Below, in pieces: positions 58,101 through 64,000 of a stretch of DNA of 64,000 nt. Below the pieces are notes generated by a model that saw only the letters and a program-made list of their open reading frames with translations, had not been told where the DNA came from and ran no database searches. Each line of letters begins with the position of its first letter. The stretch's first letter is position 1. Position numbers and translations under genes: made by a program. Source of the DNA: Ostrinia nubilalis (taxonomy: Eukaryota; Arthropoda; Insecta; Lepidoptera; Crambidae). The stretch spans positions 14,476,001-14,540,000 of the forward strand of contig NC_087099.1 in the NCBI RefSeq assembly GCF_963855985.1. The letters run 5' to 3'.

Positions 58101-61100
58101 CCGTTAAAGGATTTCTTGTAAACCTCTCCATTTTCCGCCATTTCAGAAACGGTTATTTTCGCGCGATATTCAAATGACATTCGATTTAATTCTTATTTTT
58201 TATTGACTGCACGAGATGTTTACCCGATTTGACTACGCCGTGAACTGATTGTTCGTTTTGTTTAATAAATGGATTAATTGCTGTAAAAGGTTATCTATTA
58301 GTTTTGAGACGACCGAGACGGAGGTAAACTATAGAGACATCTTATAATTAGGTCATCATCCTAATTAGAATATGACATAAGTAAAGTATATTTTATCGCT
58401 TGAAGGCCCCTTGAGGTTACTATTGAACACCCGAGAAAAAGATATTGTTGATAGAGGCGTTGACACCATCAGTTTATTTATATTTTTTATGTGTTATCAA
58501 TAGACAATTCCATCTGTTTAAATTGCAACTGAATCTATAGTAGATTAGACAAGAAAGTCTTATTGAAATTATACATATAAACAACTTAAAAAAAAATCGA
58601 ACTGCCTAAGGCTGGAATCGAACCCACGACCTTTAGATTGCTGGGCGACTGCTCTTCCATCTTAGGCAGTCACCGCGACCCCAATCACTGCGACTGTTGA
58701 TAGTTTTAGAGTTATGATTTTTTTTACATTTTATAATACATGAGTTAAATGACTATTACTCTTAAACTAACTGATGTATCTAAACCGCTATAGTTTTCCT
58801 TGAAAGTTCATGAAAAGCAGTATTATTAAGAATTTTTCCAGATTTCAAGCCAACGGTTTAGTTTTTAGAGGGGGGGACGCCCGAGTCGAACAAAAATTGG
58901 CACTTTAAACATTCATATTTTGCAAACGGATCCCTAAATAGAAAAATAGCCTTAGAAACCCCTAAGCCATTTTAAAAGACATATCCAACGATACGAGAAG
59001 ATGAAAAAAAAATTCATCCCCACTTTACGTGTAGCTACCAAAAAAAAATTTTTTTTTTTTAGTTTTATTTTATCGTTTTGTCGGCGTGATTAATATACAT
59101 ATCTCCACAAAATTACAGCTCTCTAGTGCTAATGGTTTCCTAGCAAAACCTCGGACAGACAGACATATCGAAACTATAAGGGTTCCTTGTCCAGTCCAGG
59201 ACTAAGGAACCCTAGAGCGTTCCTAAAGGGACCATAATTTTTTTCCAAAATAAACTGGCTCAGTAACTACAATAAAGTAACCGTCACTCTACAGGGTTCG
59301 AGCCGAGTCCTGCAAGGAAGGTAACCCTTATAGTTTCGATATTAGTAAATGTCGTGTATAGCTATAGCTGGAGTGCAAATTTATTTGATGTACCCTTTTT
59401 GTTATCTAAATTATTTATAAAAACTAATTTGTATTCTGTACCTAAATAAATAAATAAATAATAATAATATGTCTGTCTGTCCGAGGTTTTGCTTGGAAAC
59501 TATTGGCACTAGAGAGCTGTAATTTGTGGAGGTATGTTTATTATTCACGCTGACAAAACGGTAAAATAAAATTTTGAAAAATAATGTTTTTAGGGTTGCT
59601 CCCCTACATGTAAAGTGGGGATGAATTTTTTTTTCATCTTCTACCCCATCGTGTGGGATATCGTTGGATAGGTCTTTTAAAATGGCTTAGGGGTTTCTAA
59701 GGCTATTTTTCTATTTAGGGATCTGTTTGCAAATTATTAAAGTTTAAAGTGCCAATTTTTGTTCGAGTAGGGCGTCCTCCCCCTCTAAAAACTAAACTGT
59801 TGGCTTAAAAAATCTGGAAAAATTCATGATAGTAGTGCTTTTTATGAACTTTCAAGGAAAACTATAACGGTTAAGATAGATTACTAGTTTAAGAGTAGGT
59901 AATAGTCTTTTAACTCATGTATTATAAAATTTCTTACCTAATAAAAATTTAAAAAGAAAGTGACTTTAGATGAAAAAATTGCTTGCTTCTGAAATATATT
60001 GTGGTAACGACGGACAACTACCTACGGAACCCTACACTGTGCGTGGCACGACACGCACTTGGTCAATTTTTATTTCAATTAGCTACAATGCAACCAAAAA
60101 TCTTAATTTACAGGTAATTTAAAATTAATGAAGTTCTTAAGACCAGAATGAAGTGTCTTTTTAAAAAAGTTGTTATGTATGTATCTCCAATTATTGGGGA
60201 ATGGTGTCAAATAGTCTTTTATAATCTATTATTTATTTTAAACTTATACGCAACCTTGTAGGTAGGTGTTTAGTTCCCGGATGCGCTCGATATAATCACA
60301 CTTTGGACCTTTATCACTCAATTGTGAGTCAAGTCTCAAGACACAAGGCGGATAGCCGATAAAACTTCCGACCTAGCTAGATAAGTGTGTTAATTATAGA
60401 GGAATATAGGTTAATCTTTACTTCCGGGAATAAAGAATAAGAAAGTATGAATGAGAATGCCTTGAAGAGTTCACTTTTTAAATTTTGATGTACGAGTATA
60501 AATATTACGTTTATTAGCAGAAACATCTAGATTTTTTGACGCGATGTAATGTTGAAAATGATTTTCACGCAGCATACCTTAGAAGGAAAAGGTAAAGATA
60601 AAGATTTTAATGCCCGTTTTCACCATCAATCCCTAATTTTTAAGTGATCCCTATGGTAACACATACAGGAATATTGTTTTCATAGGGGTCACTTAAAAAT
60701 TAGGGATTGATGGTGAAAACGGGCATTAATATCATGTCCCTTCTATGATCTGAGGACACGATACATTAAGGGTCTTAAAATCTTTATCTTTCCCTTTTGC
60801 TTCACCACGTGGGCAAAAACTGGTTGAAATAAAAACATTGTCGTTGTTTAGAAATAGCAGCTACTAGTACTAATTAAGCAGTAAGGCAAGTATGTGGTAG
60901 ATTTAACTACAGCACACTATTTGTGAGTAATTTTGTATGCTAAAATTTGAAATCATTGGTGAGAAGGTATAAAATTAAGTAAGTTTTATAGAATTTTATT
61001 TAACTTTTGACATTTTTAAGTAAAAAAAATGAGCCTGTTTGGTGATAGTACCTACTTGTGTAGGTCCTGGTATGACGAATTATTTGGCGATGTGTCGTTG

Positions 61101-61798
61101 CGACGCCATCTACGATTCCACATTTAATATGGTGAACTGATAAATATGTCTACATTATATTGAACTCTTGAACTGTTTATGTAATCAATCATCTTGCATA
61201 ACAAAGTAGTTCGAAAACTATGAGTACCTATTAAGCAATTTATTTTTTTATTTTCTACCTGTGCTAATTTATATGAGCCACATGTCATGCAATCAGTGGA
61301 TATCAGTTTATTGTATCTAAGTACACTACTAATAATACTAGGTCGGTACTTACTCATTCTATGTATGTTATTGTAATGTTTTCTTTTGAAAAAAAGAAAA
61401 AACTATTGAAACTTTATGAAGAAAAACTACAATACAATTTACTTAACTGTAGTAATTTTTAACCTCTTTACAGCTGAAGATATTAACAAAATGACGGTAG
61501 TTTCGGTAAAATTTTTAATAACTTTAAATGTAAGCTTTTTATTTTAAGTTAACGAAGGAAGAAAGATATAAGAAATAATAAAAAGAAGTATAAAGCAGTC
61601 TAATACTACTAAATATATCAATTAAAGAAAAAGAAACACAAGACTAGATGCCAGTTATAAAAAAAAAAAGGTTATTAATAACCTTGATATCTCTAGTCGG
61701 GTAATTAATGAGATAGGGTTAATCTTTTTTCTATAAACAACGTTGAATTAACGGCTAACGTTTCGTAAAGTAAAAAAAAACATTAAAAGGTACTCACT
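43011..61798 (-). CDS. Lsd-1: Perilipin / lipid storage droplet protein 1 (Lsd-1, PLIN1), complete, split start codon
   Basis: Lsd-1 coats cytosolic lipid droplets in fat-body cells and gates hormone-stimulated lipolysis in insects. Exons: 5' UTR exon ending 61798 (supplies A of ATG), 55476-55361, 54278-54093, 52442-52262, 47143-46953, 46312-46131, 45644-45578, 43799-43701 and 43118-43011. They give 376 codons plus TGA. Hallmarks in order are VAAIPIVESGIGVTEKIYH, IFRWYLSMGEYSL, VMLFETPIHQLDKFLCKSLD, VPSIYLPPQ, RADSVKQLGTAVLDSRVTAV, ADKYVDKYLPPD, RRKLQRRLTRQALAEAKAIK, PENQARPETVEEMLVLLSRE and a C-terminus AAINGVN. These match the PAT domain and hydrophobic/11-mer regions of insect Lsd-1 (fly Lsd-1 ends NINGVY). 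Confidence 0.94.
43701..43799 (-). CDS. Lsd-1: Lsd-1 exon 8
   Basis: The acceptor is ctattacgcag and the donor GTAAGT, phase 0 to 0. It codes TVPVEAALTEMRGWRSRLAA, then LLQQLKQTSHSYL, an amphipathic helix. Confidence 0.9.
44005..44135 (+). mobile_element. RTE-type LINE 3' end fragment, with (GAA)n tail
   Basis: The plus-strand frame codes a reverse-transcriptase C-terminus (DDLVKVAGRAWMRAA-like, then SLWKTLGEAFVQQWTSFG) and ends in aagaagaagaagaag. Similar minus-strand fragments are at 46731-46912 and 52525-52790. Confidence 0.72.
44440..45560. repeat. Tandem array of 8 units (about 135-157 bp) next to Lsd-1 exon 7
   Basis: The anchor ggaatgaggggcgactgact recurs near 44449 (variant), 44606, 44741, 44889, 45026, 45180, 45317 and 45475. 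Units contain gatgatggatagatgcaggg and, in most, aaggcgcggtgcaggagcgc. The last unit ends about 15-30 bp from the donor of exon 7, without including exon sequence. Read through from exon 7 on the minus strand, the frame stays open for 41 codons into the array. Confidence 0.85.
45578..45644 (-). CDS. Lsd-1: Lsd-1 exon 7
   Basis: The acceptor is tttgtctcag and the donor GTAGTG, phase 2 to 0. It codes (R)NVRQGLSMITRHLSSAADALLK, following YTHTDLPR of exon 6. Confidence 0.87.
46131..46312 (-). CDS. Lsd-1: Lsd-1 exon 6
   Basis: The acceptor is aattcaccag and the donor GTGAGG, phase 0 to 2. It codes VATDPALAWKKAKELYSSLS, then QPEPENQARPETVEEMLVLL and SRETARKLVHLVNYTHTDLP. Closely follows fly Lsd-1 (DEPENQARPATLEQLIVLL). 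Confidence 0.93.
46731..46912 (-). mobile_element. RTE-type LINE 3' end fragment
   Basis: On the minus strand it codes a tail like TKWTDDLVKVAGGAWMRAA, then SLGKVFVQQLTSFG. 5' truncated, in Lsd-1 intron 5. Confidence 0.7.
46953..47143 (-). CDS. Lsd-1: Lsd-1 exon 5 (founder of the acceptor-end array)
   Basis: The acceptor is gttcttatccag and the donor GTAAGT, phase 1 to 0. It codes VAIVVTGAEGSEGEAEGGRA, an Ala run, then RLRRKLQRRLTRQALAEAKA and IKEQIHVLVYVAEL, equivalent to the RFSKRLKRRLTRRTIAEARA region of the fly protein. Confidence 0.92.
47440..48665 (-). repeat. Dispersed tandem array of the Lsd-1 exon 5 acceptor end (about 8 copies)
   Basis: Plus-strand motif caccacgatcgccactgggc (complement of acceptor CCAG plus TGGCGATCGTGGTG of exon 5) occurs with variations near 47485, 47755, 47894, 48057, 48396 and 48639. 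Weaker acceptor-region copies (gatcactactggatgaggcc, gccagaacaagtcac) lie near 47824, 47970, 48163, 48300 and 48606. Each keeps a usable-looking CCAG acceptor in sense orientation. Some retain part of the exon's Glu/Gly coding text (near 47440 and 48370). Confidence 0.75.
48904..50528. mobile_element. TA-flanked giant foldback (arms about 700-750 bp) with a DDE transposase remnant at the centre
   Basis: cagggtgtttggcgcatcgt... pairs with ...acgatgcgccaaacacccag, and the pairing continues almost to the centre, with TA on each side. The single-copy centre (about 49583-49800) codes, on the minus strand, WPARSPDLTPLDFYVWG and LVYVTEVQTLEELQQRIENA, the third-Asp motif region of a Tc1/mariner-type transposase. 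It looks like one element duplicated head-to-head. Confidence 0.85.
50531..52261. other. Lsd-1 intron 4, proximal part
   Basis: Mostly unassigned. A worn SINE-like stretch (family 1 wording such as gtggtcttaccactagacc) occurs at about 51950-52230. I see no gene. Confidence 0.45.
52262..52442 (-). CDS. Lsd-1: Lsd-1 exon 4
   Basis: The acceptor is tattgtccag and the donor GTGAGT, phase 0 to 1. It codes MYSETRRFVLRRADSVKQLG, then TAVLDSRVTAVTATALDRAL and TTADKYVDKYLPPDNQDAND. The RADSVKQ and DKYVDKYL motifs are diagnostic of Lsd-1. Confidence 0.95.
52525..52790 (-). mobile_element. RTE-type LINE 3' end fragment
   Basis: On the minus strand it codes IIVRRTDGRWGSKVLEWRPR, then RPPTRWTDDLIKVAGRRWMQ and AMWKSLGR, a reverse-transcriptase C-terminus. 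It sits 80 bp upstream of exon 4. Confidence 0.78.
52896..53013 (-). mobile_element. tRNA-derived SINE head, family 3 (copy 2)
   Basis: It matches 24120-24232: cccagacccgtcgcagaaat, the B-box complement ggaatcgaacccgggatctc and accactactccaaacggc. The body is missing. Confidence 0.72.
53014..54092. other. Lsd-1 intron 3
   Basis: AT-rich, nothing recognised. Confidence 0.45.
54093..54278 (-). CDS. Lsd-1: Lsd-1 exon 3
   Basis: The acceptor is aatttcccag and the donor GTGAGT, phase 0 to 0. It codes ESNPIFRWYLSMGEYSLTKG, then AQLARPAVMLFETPIHQLDK and FLCKSLDIVGERVPSIYLPP, the core of the PAT domain. Confidence 0.95.
54595..55271. mobile_element. TA-flanked MITE, family A (copy 3, long)
   Basis: The ends cagggtggaaacgataagtg and its complement match the copies at 7598 and 21950. 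The interior has repeated segments around gctggaaacattgaattttc. Located in Lsd-1 intron 2, about 90 bp from exon 2. Confidence 0.82.
55361..55476 (-). CDS. Lsd-1: Lsd-1 exon 2 (first fully coding exon)
   Basis: The acceptor is tttttgttacag and the exon begins TG, so the A of ATG comes from exon 1. It codes TVTNQKPAFRLESMSRVAAI, then PIVESGIGVTEKIYHTIK, with the donor GTAATT. The conserved start of Lsd-1 (IPLVESSVKRVEDIYDKVK in fly) lies here. Confidence 0.9.
56094..57385. mobile_element. Inverted-repeat element with multiplied gagagttgtgacag motifs
   Basis: taggggagacctaggagagt at the left pairs with actctcctaggtctccccta at the right. The motif (gag)agttgtgacag or its complement is repeated at least eight times inside. 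It is in Lsd-1 intron 1; no transposase. Confidence 0.72.
57947..58180 (-). CDS. Small open frame of unknown function in Lsd-1 intron 1
   Basis: 77 codons opening MSFEYRAKITVSEMAENGEV and continuing YKKSFNGTCTLGVNKKVKSS, then EAYMQAVSKSQGFPEKGKKV. The ATG context is aatcgaATGt. It is compositionally less AT-biased than its surroundings and Lys-rich. A possible donor (GTAAAA after GAAAAAG) lies within it, so it could be a first exon. I do not recognise a family; transposon ORF or chance are alternatives. Confidence 0.3.
   Translation of the reverse strand: MSFEYRAKITVSEMAENGEVYKKSFNGTCTLGVNKKVKSSIAQRAEAYMQAVSKSQGFPEKGKKVYEFSAVSVFSFS
58570..58682 (-). mobile_element. tRNA-like SINE, family 2
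   Basis: On the minus strand gactgcctaagatggaagag (A-box region) and gtgggttcgattccag (B box) lead to ccttaggcagttcga and an A-rich end. The head resembles a tRNA, but the acceptor stem and tail do not fit a functional tRNA. Confidence 0.6.
58728..59935. mobile_element. Large foldback element, arms about 450 bp
   Basis: tttataatacatgagttaaa at the left pairs with tttaactcatgtattataaa at the right. Pairing continues through gccaacggtttagtttttag, ccaatttttgttcga and tatagggttcctt-like text. Its centre includes several copies of aaccctatagtttcgat. No transposase. Confidence 0.75.
60611..60725. mobile_element. TTAA-flanked short MITE inside another inverted repeat
   Basis: tgcccgttttcaccatcaat pairs with attgatggtgaaaacgggca. 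TTAA flanks both sides (60607-60610, 60726-60729). An outer pair (ggtaaagataaagattt at 60589 and aaatctttatctttccc at 60778) suggests a host element. Confidence 0.78.
61358..61797. other. Lsd-1 intron 1, distal part
   Basis: AT-rich; ends at the donor GTGAGT next to exon 1. No feature seen. Confidence 0.45.
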
Positions 61799-61849
61799 CG
61801 TGATAAGGGTGCGTTGATACCGAAGCGCAGGCGCACAGAACACTGACTG
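61798..61849 (-). promoter_or_regulatory. Lsd-1: Lsd-1 first exon (5' UTR) and inferred initiator
   Basis: On the minus strand the sequence ...cttatcacga is followed by GTGAGT. Joining this A to the TG of exon 2 makes the start codon. Just upstream tcagtcagtgttct (around 61849-61836) contains the arthropod initiator TCAGT, so transcription may start near 61848. The flanking GC/CpG-rich stretch to about 61900 fits a promoter. Inferred from splice phase, not from transcript data. Confidence 0.5.
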
Positions 61850-61949
61850 AGCAGGCGCGCGCGCGGACGGCTCGCTAGCGAGCGATGCGGACTTTGTTTT
61901 GTTTACTACAAAGCGGGTGATTGTCATGCATGCACATGCAATCACGCAA

Positions 61950-63240
61950 TGCGTTTAGGCTTAGAAGTTAGAACGTTTAGCTAAAAGGCTATTATTTATT
62001 TAATTAACATGCCACTGATCAGGCGTAGCTAAGTGAACAAAAGCCCTGGTGCACAAAACTGGGGCCAAAAATAATCATTCTTATTTCAGCCATAGAATAT
62101 CCACTGCTATACATTGTAGCTCACCCAATCATTTATTTGTGTCGTGTAAATTTATTTTGTGACCAACCTAAATTACTCATTTGTAGGTAAAGTAGGTAAG
62201 TATTTAGCCTAGGCGCAGACCACCGACTTTTAGTTGGCCGATAGTTGGGCCCGATTCTAATTTGTATGAAGAATCGGCCGATACCAAATCAGTGTAATGT
62301 GCGCACTTTCATACTTACACGTCAATACTGATTAACAGCCCGACCCAACTATCGGCCGACAAAAAGTCGGTGGTCTGCGGCTAGACTTACATTCTTCTAC
62401 CGAAGGTGGGATAATTTTTAGCTTATCATTTTCATAACACCCGCGGCTACTAAAAATAAAATGTGAAGGTGATAGTTTGTAAATTGATTATAAAATAAAT
62501 AATTGACATCAACATAATTATTTATTATGAGGTAATGTAAGGTACCTAGATACAAATATAATTAACGGATCGTTGCTGCTTGCAGCTATACATATGTTGC
62601 ACTAAGAGACATCGCGGTGGTCATGAAAAATAATTAACGCTTAATGTTTGATTGAAAATAAGTAAATTAACTTATAAAGTTTAAATAAGAAAACGTTCCG
62701 TTATACTCGAATACTAATTTATCTTTAGCTCATTATAAATGAAATGTTAAATTTCTTATAAGTATAAAGTTCTTTAAACCTAAACTAATGCAAAAAATGT
62801 ACCAGACTATATTTTATGTATAGTGAGAATAATTTATTCATTTCCTACTTTGACAATTTATTTTTTTTATTTTTTTCTTTATTAAGGAAACAAACAGCAT
62901 GAATTGATCAATAAAACAATGGTCAATAATAAAAACAATTGAAACAATTCAACGGTCATTTTATTTTCCATGTCCCCGTAGCTGCTTAGTAAACGGCGTT
63001 CAAAGATCGCGCACGTGAACCATCCGGTTAGGAGTGAAAGAGTGCGCGATACCCCCCTCCGGAGATAATAATTAATAAACACCCGCCAATCGGTAAGGTT
63101 ACGCTAACTACGGTTTAAAATTGAAACAAATAACAAAAAAAGCCAATAAAAGTAGAATAGAATAACGTTTATTTTGCTGCCACATGGAAATACATAAAAC
63201 AAACAGTCAACATTACAGAATCACTCAAAAAAAAAAAATT
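61950..63240. other. Intergenic between Lsd-1 and the Harbinger gene
   Basis: AT-rich with one MITE (62210-62383). A GC-rich patch at about 62990-63075 (gatcgcgcacgtgaaccatc, acccccctccggag) is of unknown origin. Confidence 0.4.
62210..62383. mobile_element. Short MITE with inverted ends
   Basis: taggcgcagaccaccgactt pairs with aagtcggtggtctgcggcta, and inner ggccgatagttgggcc-like text with its complement. About 174 bp. Confidence 0.8.
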
Positions 63241-63536
63241 AACTGGGAAAATTTATTACTGAGGCGGCTAAACGGTCTTATTCATAATCATTTTTCACAT
63301 TTTATCAAATGCTTATTAGAGGTTTATAAAACGTTTGATAAAAATTGTTATTCATAATCGTCATTTAGCGCTAAAATCCTCTTATAACTGTGTGATAAGT
63401 TATCGAGAGCTCGGGCCTTGTTTAAAGCTCTAATAAACCTATTTTAACCTAACTTTTATAAATGTCATTTCATATGAATGTCACTTCGTTGGTTTATTTA
63501 TTCAAAATATCCTTGCTGTGATCCTTGCTTGTGAAA

Positions 63537-64000
63537 ATGAATGCTATAAATGCAATTGTGCATTTAGCCAATAATGCCGACCCAGCGCGACGTAGAAAGC
63601 TCTACCGCCAACGAAGCAACCCATTCGATTTGCGGGACCTAAATTTTAAAATAAAATATAGGTTCAATAAGGACACAGTGCGCACCATCATAGATTTGGT
63701 GGAAGATGATCTGGTTCAGAGCGCTAGAGGTGGTGGCACGTGTCCTGAACTGCAAGTTTTAGTGGCCATAAGATGTTGGGGACGTCGTGAGGTAAGCACA
63801 AAAAAGTGTTTTATTTTATCCCTTTGTCGTGGCTGCTATAATTATTTTCATACATTTTCAGGTACAAGATGATGCTGGTGACCTCCATGGCCTAAGTCAG
63901 CCGACAGTGAGCCGGATATGCGCCAGAGTCGCGCATGCAATCGCGAATAAGGCAAATTCCTTCATCAAAATGCCTATCACTATAGGAGAGCAGGAAAGAA
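63537..64000 (+). CDS. HARBI1-like Harbinger (PIF) nuclease, 5' part, two exons, cut by window end
   Basis: Exon 1 is 63537-63791 (MNAINAIVHLANNADPARRR, then NPFDLRDLNFKIKYRFNKDT and ARGGGTCPELQVLVAIRCWG). The donor is GTAAGC and the acceptor catttTCAG, with exon 2 from 63862 (VQDDAGDLHGLSQPTVSRIC, then FIKMPITIGEQER). This is the N-terminal region and helix-turn-helix-like block of HARBI1/PIF nucleases, which precede the DDE domain lying beyond the window. AT-rich repeats at 63270-63420 (attcataatcattttt and its relatives) may be the element's 5' end. It may be an active transposon or a domesticated gene; not decidable here. Confidence 0.85.

Overview
The window reads as nuclear DNA of a lepidopteran insect (moth or butterfly). 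The genes have many small exons with GT-AG introns, the background is AT-rich, and the repeats are of kinds common in that order: RTE-type LINE tails, tRNA-derived SINEs, TA-flanked and hAT-like MITEs, a mariner and a Harbinger. Three host genes can be resolved exon by exon, and a fourth partial gene closes the window.

Layout. (1) 1-9165, plus strand: the C-terminal two thirds of a xylulose kinase (XYLB), 8 exons, with the 5' end outside the window. (2) 10923-30811, minus strand and convergent with XYLB: a complete gene for the U2 snRNP splicing factor SF3A1, 10 coding exons, 737 codons. (3) 31530-41105, plus strand: an apparently full-length RNase H-bearing non-LTR retrotransposon (I-clade-like), bounded by a 12-bp target-site duplication and itself broken by three TA-flanked inverted-repeat elements. 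(4) 41168-41425, minus strand: a possible terminal exon of an unidentified membrane protein. (5) 43011-61798, minus strand: a complete perilipin gene, lipid storage droplet protein 1 (Lsd-1), 9 exons, 376 codons, whose ATG is probably split by the first intron. (6) 63537-64000, plus strand: the start of a HARBI1-type Harbinger nuclease gene, cut by the window end. The host genes have unrelated jobs (pentose/xylitol metabolism, pre-mRNA splicing, fat storage) and do not form a pathway. Their arrangement is ordinary eukaryotic neighbourhood, not an operon.

The most unusual property is shared by all three host genes. At least seven exons are accompanied by tandem or local copies of an exon piece together with its splice site: XYLB exons at 1-57, 1661, 4578 and 6558; SF3A1 exons at 25334, 19375 and 12010; and the Lsd-1 exon at 46953 (acceptor end). 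Two of these arrays stand out. In XYLB, seven near-identical copies of an exon piece differ almost only at synonymous sites while their spacers diverge. In SF3A1, four 129-nt phase-0 cassettes copy exon 6 and are separated by 46- or 69-nt GT...AG spacers built from a 23-nt unit. These are reported as the leading candidates for something undescribed.

Transposable elements fill most of the introns. A mariner remnant ends 9 bp from the exon 4 acceptor of SF3A1, so it supplies the branch-point/polypyrimidine region. All exon boundaries were inferred by reading splice consensus, phase and family similarity by eye; no transcript evidence was available.
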